Positions 13,601 through 24,514 of a stretch of 64,000 nucleotides of DNA are shown here, one piece after another (position 1 is the stretch's first letter; each line of letters starts with the position of its first letter). Both the position numbers and the translations under genes were made by a program. The notes under the pieces are model-generated. The model was not told where the DNA came from and searched no databases. It was given only the letters and a program-made list of their open reading frames with translations. This DNA is from Thamnaconus septentrionalis (taxonomy: Eukaryota > Chordata > Actinopteri > Tetraodontiformes > Monacanthidae). The stretch lies in NCBI GenBank assembly GCA_009823395.1, contig CM020513.1:14807001-14871000 (forward strand). The letters run 5' to 3'.

Positions 13601-14093
13601 CAAACCATCATCTTTTGCCAGGTTCAAGTTGTGAACCAGACACTCTGCGGGCAGAAAAAGCTCCAGGAGACCCAGACAGGACCATTAAGCAGGTCCAGCA
13701 GCTGGCACACAGACCACGCCCACCTCCACTAATCACCCTGGCTAAAGGGCAAATAGATCCATGGTGAGCCATTATTAAATATTAGTTTTAATTTCCAGTT
13801 AAACCTTTAAACCCTTGAGGTTAAGAACAATATATTTTCCTTTGACTAATCTTTTTACCCTCTGTCACTTTAAGCAAGCGAGAGCTGATCAACCTGTTTA
13901 AAGAAATGCTCAGTATTACTGCATGACTTTGTCTTCCAGTGCAGAGACGGTGTCTGCCATACCGTCTCCTCAGACCTTCAGACTCTTGGACAGACCGACC
14001 GTCACTCGTCCTCACACAGCCAGAGCAGCTCTGCAGCAACACCACCTTAGCCACCTTCTCCAGCCCTGCAGAGGGCGCTCACAGCCAAAATGA
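6535..14093 (+). CDS. lrrc56: Leucine-rich repeat-containing protein 56, 12 coding exons
   Basis: LRRC56 is a cytoplasmic factor needed for loading or transport of outer dynein arms into motile cilia; human defects cause ciliary dyskinesia. Exons by GT-AG and phase: 6535-6699, 6866-6953, 7801-7861, 8959-9055, 9313-9510, 11572-11752, 11861-12085, 12398-12465, 12724-12866, 13138-13340, 13535-13763, 13940-14093. All junctions keep frame and give about 603 residues (human 542). LRRs span roughly residues 64-200, with [40 protein letters not shown] and [15 protein letters not shown] cap with [22 protein letters not shown] (residues 204-225; here in two parts, [11 protein letters not shown] and [11 protein letters not shown]) follows. 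[15 protein letters not shown] lies near 395-409, then an acidic Ser/Glu/Asp stretch (about 425-460), then a basic tail ending RGRSQPK. The ATG at 6535 has A at -3 and lies 12 bases inside the exon. The short exon at 8959 supplies the [11 protein letters not shown] repeat. Uncertain point: exon 11 has two possible acceptors. Confidence 0.93.
7068..7331 (+). mobile_element. Degenerate tRNA-derived SINE (fish type)
   Basis: The segment starts with a tRNA-like head (GGTTAGTGCAGTGG...CACTGTCACCTCACAGCAG), passes through a GTTTCCATGTTCTCC block and ends with GATGGAAAATAGATGAG. The same modules occur at 47368-47728 (opposite strand) and 60728-60850. It lies in the lrrc56 intron after the exon at 6866-6953 and looks old and diverged. 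Confidence 0.6.
10557..10650. repeat. (CA)n microsatellite
   Basis: Two CA arrays separated by a GAGCACAAA interruption lie in the large lrrc56 intron between the exons at 9313 and 11572. A pyrimidine-rich flank precedes it. Confidence 0.95.
13446..13534 (+). other. lrrc56: Optional 5' extension of lrrc56 exon 11
   Basis: Two acceptors precede exon 11: TTTTTCAG ending at 13445, and a pyrimidine-rich CTCTCCTCCTCTTTTAG ending at 13534. Using the second keeps the frame and continues into [20 protein letters not shown], which reads to the normal C-terminus. Using the first adds 89 bases and reads [10 protein letters not shown]... to a TAG at 13532-13534. That TAG overlaps the AG of the second acceptor. 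The first choice would truncate the protein at about residue 505. I chose the downstream acceptor for the main model. Confidence 0.55.
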
Positions 14094-14457
14094 AATCACA
14101 ATGGGGCGAGGAATGCCTGACCTCATCAGATAGGTGTGAGGCCGGTATATGTTAAAAAAAATATTGGCTGGCAAGGTTGGATTTTTTTTCAGAGCAAGAC
14201 AATGCCTCTATCGTGGTTGGAACTGTTTGGTGATTTAATGGTTGTCAAGGTTTTGAAAATATTTTCATACAAGTAAACTCATATTACTAATATCAGCCGG
14301 AGAACTGACAGTATAACCATTGAATGAATTATTTTATTGCTGCTAAGACTCTATGATATCCACATAACTCAATTGTAACACAGAGCTTCCTCCTTATTCC
14401 TCACAGTCAAGTGGATCAGGTTGAAATGCTAATTATGTAGCTTTCTCTCTCAAACTA

Positions 14458-14463
14458 AATAAA
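14458..14463 (+). terminator. lrrc56: Polyadenylation signal AATAAA of lrrc56
   Basis: CTAAATAAAGTC lies 365 bases after the lrrc56 stop codon and is the first canonical AATAAA downstream of it, giving a short 3' UTR. Confidence 0.65.
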
Positions 14464-14479
14464 GTCTTATTTAGTATTC

Positions 14480-15126
14480 AGTCATGATAACCAAACAAAA
14501 AAAAAACACAACTACTTTTAACATTTTTTATTTGAACAACTGAATGTTTAACTGACTAACGTTAGTTTCATCAGATTGTTTTTGCGCTGATGGATTCCAT
14601 TGATTCCACTTGAGGGCGCTATCTGTAAACTGTTAACGTCAGGAGCTGTTCTGCTGAGGCTGTGATCCCTTGAGCAAATCCGCCTCTTAAGAAAAACAAC
14701 AGTCATTCATCTGGTTTCCTGCCTGTCAGTGTCGAAGGCAGTGTTTATTTCCTGAGCCTGTCTCATTTACAATAAGGATTTCACACTGCTAATACAGAAG
14801 AAATTGTTTCATTATCTGACTGATGCTTCAATGGCCGTTTGTAATGGACGGAACAAATCAAGTCTGTTCAGAGTTTGTAATAGCTCTGATATTTGCTGCT
14901 CCGCCTTTTGCGGGCATAGCTATGAAATAAACTCTCAAGTGCAATAAAGGAGAAGCACAGGGCCTCTCTCATAATGCCGTATCTGCTGTATTAGTTTTTC
15001 GGGCATCCAGTGTGTGGAGACGCTGTTTGTTTTGAAGCTTTCACTCTGTTTCCTAAAATAGAATCCCATTTCAAACTGCTGTGATCAAATGCCTCCTAAC
15101 CTGCCCAGAATGTGGAAGAAACACCT

Positions 15127-15163
<37 letters not shown>

Positions 15164-17740
15164 ACACGAACATGGACTGGAAAAGCCAATGCCCAACTCT
15201 CATCCACGACTCAAGGGTGTCGACAGAAACAGTGCAAATAAAGCAGGCACTAACGCAGGAGGTGGTACTTCTTGCACAGTATTGGTTCAAGAAAAGTACA
15301 TACATAAGACAGTCATTGTGTGTGTTTGATCATGCAGCGGTGCATATTCAGTCAGCGGCGAGACAGCTGTTGTGTAACAGGATAAGTGTGTCTTCAGAAC
15401 AAGTTTAATTGTGAATGTATTGCTTTTGGTTCTCTGCAGCAAATTTTTTGCCAATGTCTGGTGCCCTTAGGACAGAAATAGGGGAGAACGGGAAGAAAAG
15501 AGGCCTTCAATGGTGTAGAGGTTAGATGAACATGTCCTCTAAGAGTTGTTGGCTTTCTCTTGGTTGCTCAGGTAGTTAATCTTTACACCATGATTGTTTT
15601 ATGAGTCTTTATGAGTTGTTTTCATTTTCAAGTTTTTTTTAATGTCAGTCTTTTTAAAATGAAGAAAACATGAAAAGCAGAAACAGTAACAAATTCATGG
15701 ATCTTATGTTGGAACAATCGAGTGTAAGTCTTCTTTTAGAATAATATTGATCCTTTGCTTCTTGTTTTCTGTCACCATGCGAGTAAACTACTTTGAAAAG
15801 AAACTGTTTCTGTCCATCATTGCCTCCAATTACTTGACAGTCACCACCGGTTGTTAGAAGAGCCTGGCTCCTAATGGACCGTATTTTCATGCCTATAATC
15901 AAGTTATATAGCCTAACATTTTCAGTGTGAAAGGCCTTCTTAGAAGATCCTCTGAGATGGGGTGAGAATGAAGTTAGAGGGTAGGTGTTTGAGAGACATG
16001 TCTGTCTTGTTATTCCAAAGGAATCTGCATTCCTGTTTTAATTTGAGACGGGTCATTTTCACGTTGAGGCAGACAGTGGAAATACCTCCAGTATGAGTTG
16101 AGACAGGCCCAGGAGAAACTGTTTGTACAGGACACGTGGACTTCAGGATCCTCCCCGAGGAAAATTTCAATCCATTGTAAACACATAATTCATTCCCCGG
16201 TGGCACCCAGAGAATGAGTTGCATGTAGCTACAAAAACAAAAAGCCAACAAAAGATTACACACTGTGATATTTTGTTACATAATCATTAATAGTTAAGTG
16301 CTAAGTCTATCTATCTAGTGTGTACTTCGATCCATTCTTTCATGCCGAGCTGCTTAAATAATCTTTGGCCCGTATGTCTTCTGCTACTTTTGTATAAAAA
16401 TACCATTTATCAAGTTCAGCAAATTTTGAAAAAAAAAAAAGCCTAATCATAACTATAGTAATATAACTATGCTTTGTTGAGAAATTGTGCATTGTGCAAA
16501 TTGTAATATGTTCTGTAGCAAAACCAAAGATTTTTAAAGGACAACTTCTTTGTATTTAAAAAATAATAATTATTATGTCTTGCCGTCTGACTCAGTCTTT
16601 TTTCAGAGCCGAATTAAAAGGACTGCTGCTGCATTCTCAGCTCATTCTGTTTCAAGGTCATGTGTTTGGTAGATGTGCAGCGAGAGCGACTGGGGCTTAT
16701 CTGTTGTTATAGAGGAAGAGAAGGAAGAAAGGCATTTGGGAGAGAGAAGAGAAATCTGGCTTTCTCATATTGCGTACGTCTTCTTAGGTATGAAAGAATA
16801 AAAAAGGCTCAGCCGATTATTCAATAATCTTTGCAAACGGAACAAAACCAAATACCCCTGATATTTTGTATGTGTGCTTCTCTATATATTTCAAAGCAGA
16901 GTTTTTAGGTTTAAGTACTGCTATCTTTTTTATACAGCATTTATGTATTTAAAGTGTGTTTAAAACATAAGGACACATTTTAACATATTTTTTATAAGTT
17001 GGCATTTATCTACATACATATACATATCTGACTAATGTTTTAATTTAACCACATAAGAATGCTGTCATTGGCTCTAGAGCACTAAAACAAAGCAAACGGA
17101 ATGCACATTTGAACTCCACATCACACAGTTCACTCGAAGGTCGGCAGTGTTACTGGAAATGTCAAAGGACATTTGTGAGGCCTGTGATGGTTACCGCATG
17201 GAGATGATGACTTCCTTTTGTTGCAGTAACACACTTAATTAAAGATAATTATACATGATGAAAAGGTTTGTGCTGATGCAATAATAACCTGCTATGCGAA
17301 CACATCCTCCTCCTGAAATACTAGCTGAAACATGTAAAAAAGCCAGTTTTCTGTCCCCGAGTGCTGCACCGTGTCAGATCATATTTCCTTTTGTCCTCTG
17401 TGATTGATGTCAAGCACCCTGATCACTCAGACAGCATCACTTTAGGTTTGGAATCCTGCGCGGCTGATTAGTGTCACATTCCACATTTTCGTTGCAGTCA
17501 AGCTGAAAATATTTGCTTCATGTTAGTTACATTCAATCTAGTTTTGACTGTTGCACTTTTATTGTTGAACAAAACAACAACTCTTATATTATAGGAAGCT
17601 GACTTATATAAAAAAAAACCTAACCTTTTTTATTGTTGTTTATTGCACACAATATCCTATAACTGCGGTGCATCACAGAAGGATTTGTATTTTTAAATTT
17701 ATACATATAAAATAATTTAATATAAAATACGTTCAGACTT
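14480..17740. other. Intergenic, no gene recognised
   Basis: AT-rich sequence with no coding exon that I can support on either strand. It contains a (CA)n microsatellite at 15129-15168 and several A/T runs. Confidence 0.6.
15129..15168. repeat. (CA)n microsatellite
   Basis: Simple CA dinucleotide array of about 20 units with one GA interruption near its end. Confidence 0.95.
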
Positions 17741-17761
17741 TTAGATTGTAACTCCTGACCG

Positions 17762-17879
17762 GAAACAATATTTCTATTTCCGGGATGCCCCTCCAGCGTG
17801 CGGACTTTGATGTAACGGACTTACTTTAGAAAATCCAGAACTTGATCGTTCGCTCTCAGACTGTGCAACGCGACCACTG
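17762..17879 (+). other. Candidate promoter and first exon with inverted ETS sites
   Basis: CCGGAAA and TTTCCGG are arranged as an inverted pair about 11 bases apart (near 17760-17784), typical of ETS-driven promoters. About 95 bases downstream, CGACCACTG is followed by GTAAGTTCTT, a strong donor with the exon ending at 17879. No coding frame is obvious, so it fits a 5' UTR exon. The next plus-strand gene is rassf7, whose coding exon at 46431 needs an upstream leader. A lncRNA first exon is the alternative. Confidence 0.45.
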
Positions 17880-18717
17880 GTAAGTTCTTTTTGAAACAAA
17901 AAACCCGCCAGAAAAAATATTTCAATTTGCCGAAAAGAGTGTTTTTATACGCTGTGAATGTGGAAACTCGACAAGTGCGTTCAGTGCTGTGCACCTGCTT
18001 GCACCAGCCGAGCTAACCACAAACCTACATGTAGAACTTTGGTCTTTGGCGCCGTTCATTGAGTCAAAGGGTTAGTGGGTTGAGGCGGAGAGCTGGCTGT
18101 AGCTGCTTTAATGTGGCTTTGTTACAATGCAAAAATAACAGCCGGCAAATGAAACCTGTTCATTACACGAGCACCAGAGTGTGGTCAAAGTGCTCTGAAC
18201 TCCGTGCTGTGGCGTCACCTCGGCTGGTTTTTGTCAACCCTGCTTTAAATTGTCAGCACTGTTTAATTATTATTAACAGCCACTGCTGTTTCACGGCCGC
18301 CAGGCACTGATATTAAAGGTGATATACTTTTCGAGAAGTATATCACGTCGAAATATCTACGCGCACAATTCTAAAATGACTCATTGTGCTGAGGTTTAGT
18401 AATGATAGTCTGTTTTTAGCTGTCCATTCCTTCTCCTTCCTGTCTGTGTGCACCAGCTGTCAGTCAGGGATGTTTATCGATTTCCTCCTTGGTCAGTGTG
18501 AACCCGCACTTTTCCCCTTTTCTTTGAAAATTTGACGCCCTTCTTCCTTTTTTTTGGTCCTACCTGTCTTTTTTGACTGAATGACCTCCACTAAATGGAT
18601 TTGTGGGGTTTTAAAAGCCCCCTCACACATCTCAGTTGTGCCTTGGGAAGCTTTAAAGTGTTTCCATTAGTGTGTGGTTTTCCCCTCATATGATTGAGGT
18701 CATCTTATGTGAAGGTA

Positions 18718-18795
18718 TGAGATGCGAATAGAATAGAATACATCTTTAATGTGACTGTGCACAGCAGGGTGAAAGTAACAGTACAAAACCCTTTC
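18718..18795 (-). mobile_element. 3' end fragment of a fish non-LTR retroposon
   Basis: GAATAGAATAGAATACATCTTTAATGT resembles the short terminal sequences (GAATAGAATA...CTTTATTGTCATTG) scattered through fish genomes, here reading toward the minus strand. Assigned from memory of this repeat class and not to a named family. Confidence 0.4.
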
Positions 18796-19215
18796 TCGAA
18801 TGCAAGAAATCTTGCAAGACCTGCATTGACATCTAAAACAGACATACAAAACATATTTAGCCCTCTGTTTACAGCCTTCATTAGTGTGAAGTGTTTGAGG
18901 CTGTTTTATAATAATTCTGAGATGAATTGGTGAGATGGTGTAGCACACATTTGCTGAAGTGGAGCAGCTGCTATAGGATGGACTTTTCTAATTTCTAATT
19001 TAAAGTTTAAAGGCCAAAAGCATTTAGATTGCACACACTGGTAAAATGAATTTTGCAGTATAGGAAATCTAATTTCTGGTATGGCAACACTGTAATTTCC
19101 TCTTGGAGCATTGCAGCAACAAGGTATTAGGCTCTTAATGTTGCCATTAGAGGTTTGCATTTCTAACTAACCATTGCAGGGGAGACCAAGTCTCCCCAGT
19201 TGTGCTGTAACGTTA

Positions 19216-19217
<2 letters not shown>

Positions 19218-19263
<46 letters not shown>
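19218..19263. repeat. (GA)n microsatellite
   Basis: Uninterrupted GA array of about 23 units. Confidence 0.95.
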
Positions 19264-19264
<1 letters not shown>

Positions 19265-20046
19265 AGACAGAGCAAGGCCAGTTGGGTCGACATTGCAGAT
19301 TCATTGCGAAACCTGTAAATGTCAGTGCTTTTGGTGCCATTTCATGATCGGCACTAATGCCCTAATGCGAGGGCTGCTTGTTGCACTCGCACAAACATCC
19401 TCACGGTCTGTGTGGGCCGTAATGCTCCTATTATCTGTTGACAGGCTGACACATGATTGTTAATCCACAGGTAGTCCTCTCCATTAGCTTTTTATTTTCA
19501 AAAAAAAACAAACAAAAAGAAATCAATGGTCGAGGCTCAGAAATGTCTGATGAGCTGGAGTGTGACGGCTTTGTCACCCAGTCTGGCAGAGGCTCATCTG
19601 CACCCTCTCTTCCTCCCTCACTCCTTCACCTCTCCCGCCCTCCCTCATCCACTCACTGGAGAGAGGCGATAGCCCCGGTCGCAGCCTGGAACCTGTCCGC
19701 TGCCTCAGTAATTCACTGCCACAGATGCAGCATATTACGAGGCCGATGATTGTGCTCAAGTGTGCAGAACATTGCTGGGAAAATGATAGATGTCGCAGCT
19801 AACAATCTGAGAGAGCGAGAGCGCTGCCACTGGTGTGTGAGGAATGTAAACTGGTGAGCCTCACTGCAGCTCAGTTTACCACTGCGGCCAGTGGCCTGAG
19901 TGCAGCGTATAAAAACAAAACTCTGTGCACATTTATAGAGATTTTGGCTCAGGAGTCCGGAGGACACTGTTGTTGTAAACCCAAATAGCCGGAGCGCCAA
20001 GTTCTCTGGAAGTTGAGAAATAGAATGTATGAAATGCTTCATTGTA

Positions 20047-20093
20047 CAAGACCACGGTGGGGTGTTCAAGACAGACCACGGTGGGGTGTTTGT
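20047..20093. repeat. Two-copy direct repeat
   Basis: GACCACGGTGGGGTGTT occurs twice in tandem with 24-base spacing (starting near 20049 and 20073), joined by CAAGACA. A small local duplication with no coding role that I can see. Confidence 0.85.
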
Positions 20094-20255
20094 CACAGCA
20101 CGTCTTCACAACCATCTGCTGTGACAATAAAATGAATCAGAGCAGTTTCACTAAAGAGGGTTTTAGCACTACAGTATTGTGCTTTAGTTGACTGAGGTAT
20201 TAGTTCATGGTCTGAGATGTTGTATTGGGCATGACACATGTTATCTATCTTAATA

Positions 20256-20330
20256 TGTTATAGATAGATAGTTAGATAGATGGATAGATAGATGTACTTT
20301 ATTGATCCTAAATTGGGAAACTATGCAAGT
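20256..20330 (-). mobile_element. Retroposon tail with GATA repeats
   Basis: A TAGATAGATGGATAGATAGATG array runs directly into TACTTTATTGATCCTAAATTGGGAAA. ACTTTATTGATCC...GGGAAAT after GATA repeats is the reversed 3' end of common fish non-LTR retroposons (Rex-like). Only the tail is present. Confidence 0.5.
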
Positions 20331-21923
20331 TCAATTGTGATGGCAGTTTTGTTTTAATGAAAAACAAACAGCTGTAGCTTCTGTGTACTTTATTCAATAA
20401 AACAGAACAAGGAAGCAAAAGCCAGTCATGAATACAGAGACAACTTCCTGATGACCGTGATACTTTCCAGGTTGTCGCATTTTCTCCTGATCAATGTGGA
20501 ACTTCACCACTGGGGGCGTGGCCTGGCAGCGATGTGCCATTAACACTGATTAACGCGATACGGCCGGCAAGTAAAAAGTATGCGGCCTTCTTGCAAGAGT
20601 GACTGCGCGACGTATCTGAAGTCAAGAGTCGCTGATTTAGAAGCTGTTGGTGTTTGCATCTTCAGTGCAGTCGTCACAGGAATAAAGTGTGCAGCACACC
20701 CCGTAACTCCTGGAGTTCAGTTCACCGGAGCATTTCCAATCTTCCTGAGACGGTAACCTTCATCCCTGATGGGCTATTAGTCACGACTTGTAACCAATTA
20801 CAAAGTGCTGCGTGGAGGCTATTGAGTGATACTAAAGTGCTGACGAGGTGGCGGAAAGGCAGTTAGGATGCCATTTATTTCTTCGCCTTGACTGTTTCGC
20901 TTCAGTCTTCTTTTTTTTTCTCCCTCCGACTGTTCATTTAAGAAACATTAGGACAATCACCATCACTCAAGTCACGACAGGTTGTCAAATTTTAAACTTC
21001 TCCTCTGAGCTGAGCCTCGTCATCAAACCCCCGGCATTCCCGTCTGTAAACAGGCAAGGTCACAAATTTTCACACCAAATCCCGGAAGGCAGTAAATAAT
21101 CCCTCAGTGTCGACACATCAGTGGCTGATAGTGCAGCGTTTACACTGACAACGTGTCACCTTGAAGCGAATCCCTCATTATTTTCAATTCTCCAACTGTA
21201 TCCACCTCGAGGTGATTCCCATTTACACCTCTTTCTTTTCCATCTCAGTCTGGAACACTCATGCATCATTAATCTTTTTTTTTGTTTTTTAAACTGCATT
21301 GATCTAAAAAAAGAAAAAAAAATCCTGCACATTTCCACAACTTTTCTCATTTTAAAGATATCATCCACAGGCTGCAGATAAATTTGTTTTAGAAGGAATC
21401 ACTGCAGGGGTGAACTTTGCTTGTGGTGCAAACTAGCAGTCTTATAATGCTGCGCAGGTCTGACAGCAGCCAGTCTGTTCGGCAAAAAAACAAAAAAAAA
21501 CCCAAAACCTGCGGTAAAGGTAGAAGAGGAAGAACACGTTTGTTCCCTCACACAGTTTTATTTGAAGGAACAACCGCAGTCAGATCCAGTTCTCTGTCAT
21601 CTCACTCTTTTACTCTCTGCCTTTGTTTTCTTTTTCAAGTATTTGATTTTTTTTTGTACCCTCTTCCTCCTTCCTATCCCACCCGGTGCACAGGGAGTGG
21701 TGCTCCGACTGTCATGTGATCCTGTCTGAACACAATTGCCGGTGTTTGTCATTGGCTGGTTTTCCTTTGAAAGAGCGTGGGTTTCCTGGGTGACGGGGAA
21801 CGGCGGCTCCACTTTACTTTGCTCCGCAGCTGCCTGCCCCCCCCACTAACCTCCCCACCCTCACCCCTGCCCCAACCCCACCCCCACCCTCCTGCTCCGC
21901 TTTAAACCACTCTCTCACTCTCG

Positions 21924-21924
<1 letters not shown>

Positions 21925-21956
<32 letters not shown>

Positions 21957-22078
21957 GCCACCCCCCCACCCCCCTCGCAGGCTGCGCTTGATCAGGTGGC
22001 CTGTGAGCAGGCAGGCGGACAGGTTGCTCTTCCCCTCCTCTCAGACAGCCAGTCACTGAGACCTCTGAGCCGCAGCAG
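21925..22078 (+). other. Candidate first exon after CT repeat
   Basis: A (CT)n tract (21925-21956) and C-rich sequence are followed by CTGAGCCGCAGCAG|GTGAGTGACT, a consensus donor with the exon ending at 22078. No conserved frame spans it. It is one of three donor-ended, promoter-like blocks between lrrc56 and rassf7 and could be an alternative leader exon for rassf7. Confidence 0.35.
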
Positions 22079-22722
22079 GTGAGTGACTTAATGGCCATGT
22101 TTGGTCTTTTTTTTTTTTTTTTTAAAGAAGTTTTAATCTGTTTTTATTGTGGAAAATGTGGGCTGAACTTGTTTTCGGTGCTTCAGTTCTGCAACACAGT
22201 CGACTGGTTGTCGTGTTAACAGCACATGAAATGCTTTGGAGATTTTTATTATGTCTCACTTGGAGAATTTGTTGAATTCCTGTGGCACACATCTCTGTGT
22301 GCTTTCCGCTCGCTGAAGTGTTTGCCGTCACAGATTCTGTTCATTTGTCACGTCACCTTGCGCAAACACCCAGCGTTGGCCCGGCACGGCTCTTTAAAGG
22401 TCCGACAGGATGCGACTAAAACCACATGTAAATGCAAAGTTATCCCCCCCCCCCGCTGTACCAAGAGGAATTTTACAGTAGGCTTAGTTGCTTTTCACAC
22501 TCCATGAAAGATTCAGCAGCTGTGGCGGTGGGAATGGGGCCGCTCGACGGGGACTTTCTTGGGTGGTTCACCGTCCTGGAGCGGCGCTCCGGCTGCCTCT
22601 CTCCACAGGCTCTGCCGACCATGTGATCTGTGTCTGTGTTTGGTCGCCGTGGTAACGCTGAAATTAGGATCCTGGCCCCTCCCTCAGGTGCACTTTATCT
22701 GATGACCTGGAGCATTCTATAC

Positions 22723-22767
22723 ACAGACACACACACACGCACACACAACAAACACACACACACACCA
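22723..22767. repeat. Imperfect (CA)n microsatellite
   Basis: CA repeats with CACG and CAACA interruptions. Confidence 0.9.
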
Positions 22768-22967
22768 ACATCTGTTGACACTTGACCCCCTCAAGGAGAA
22801 TGTGGTCACATGAAAGGAAGGGCTGATTGAGTTTTTCAAAGCAATAACATTGTGTGCAGGGTTTTGATGGCATTCATGGAACTAATAATTGGAATAGTAA
22901 TTTGCTACACGAGGAATCAGCTTTTGCTGTCACTGCAAAAATATAAAGGAAATACGTCAGAATCAGA

Positions 22968-23040
22968 AGTCTTTATTGTCAGTGTAAAAAAAAACATACA
23001 TTGAAATTCAAGGTGCTGCTTCTGCTTGGTGTTTTTAAGA
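22968..23040 (-). mobile_element. 3' end fragment of a fish retroposon
   Basis: CAGAATCAGAAGTCTTTATTGTCAGTG, then an A-rich run and ACATTGAAATTCAAGG, resembles the teleost repeat terminus AATCAG...TTTATTGG...ACATACAAGGAATTTGAC. Assigned from memory of the motif; family not named. Confidence 0.4.
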
Positions 23041-24477
23041 ATTTTCAAATACAATAAATGTTATTCACATGAGCAATATTGCTGTAAATTAGCTTAGCTA
23101 GAGACAGTCAACAAAACAAACAAGTTTTGAAAACTCCAGACGAAACAATTAAACATTTAAAATAAATACAAAAATAAGCCGACTCTTCAATAAGTTATTA
23201 CAACAGTAAAAAAAGTGAAAAGCTGACAGCTGGGTACTTAGACATTTATTGAGTGACTGAGGACAGCTGTGCTGCAGATAGAGCAGCAGATTACACCCTG
23301 GGGTGGCTTTTCTTTTAGGTTGGAGACGTGTTTTTACACAGACCCTTAAATAGATTCTTCACCAGGTGAGCCCCCCCCCACCCCTCAGGCCATACCGATG
23401 TCTCTTTGTAAACAATTAAGCTCTCAACCTCGGACCGCCTCAGGTGAAGATACTCGCTGACAGCCGTGTTTGGTAACCTTCAAGCTCAGATGGAGTGTTT
23501 CCTGAATTCTTCTCATTTTTCACAGCAGTGTGGTAAACAGCACACAGAATGAGGAAGCAAAGCTTAGATTCGCTAGATTAGACGACGTATCTGTCAATCA
23601 CGTTCAGGCAGACTGTCCAGATATTTTTCGCCAGCCTGATGAACAGCAGTAGCAGGGCGACATTAGCTGTGTGTCACCAGCCCGTGGCTCACCGCTATGC
23701 ATGGCCGGGTTTATCCAAACTCTGGTCAAAGCCAGTGAGAAGGAAAGCAAAATAGTGTCCTCCATCAGGAAAAGCCTTCAGTGCTGTTTCCTCTTCTTCT
23801 ACTACTTTCAATGTGTAAATACCATCCCGCTCTGCTGTAAGTGTTTGCACCCATTTCTTAAGTAGAATCTTTTGTTCACAAACTTCTGTGTCTTGGTCCT
23901 TTTCTTTTGCTTCTCCAAGCAGCTCTGATAAATCACCTGTTCTCTCTGTGTAAAGTAAGCTGATAAGACTGATAATAAGATTGGGGGATTTAGTTTTTAG
24001 AACTGAGATATTGCCAGTGACAGTTACACTTGGTGTGCAGTCATCAATTTACATCAAAAAAAAAAAAAAGTAGTAAGAATCGGGGCCGTTAATCCACATC
24101 CCCGTCAAAGAGATTTTCGGCCGCGCCGAATCTTTTAGGAACTCAATGTTCCACATTTTCCAGCGGCTCATGCCTGCGCTGAACGTTTGAAGACTCATAA
24201 AGCAGGAAGGGTCGGAGTGGTCGATCCTCAGCCTGGCAGCGCGTCGCTGATGCAACCAGAAGGAAACTTGGTGCCACGGCGGTGCTGTTGCCTTTGACAG
24301 GCTGCCATGATGTCACCGCCGCTGACCAGACAATCCCTCAGCATTCCTGCTGATAAGGCTGTGGGCCGGCGTGGAGGGGAGTGCGTGGGCGAGTGGTGGG
24401 AGAGATCCACAGACTTGCACACATATGGTCTTTGTCTAAGTGCTGATTAATAATCTGGCAGATTCACCCTAACAGAC

Positions 24478-24478
<1 letters not shown>

Positions 24479-24508
<30 letters not shown>
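24479..24508. repeat. (CA)n microsatellite
   Basis: About 14 CA units. Confidence 0.95.

Positions 24509-24514
<6 letters not shown>

Larger units (their letters stand above)
17880..21900. other. Intergenic, no coding exon recognised
   Basis: Apart from the repeats listed separately (18718, 19218, 20047, 20256), this stretch is unique sequence. It may be the intron behind the candidate exon ending at 17879. Confidence 0.5.
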
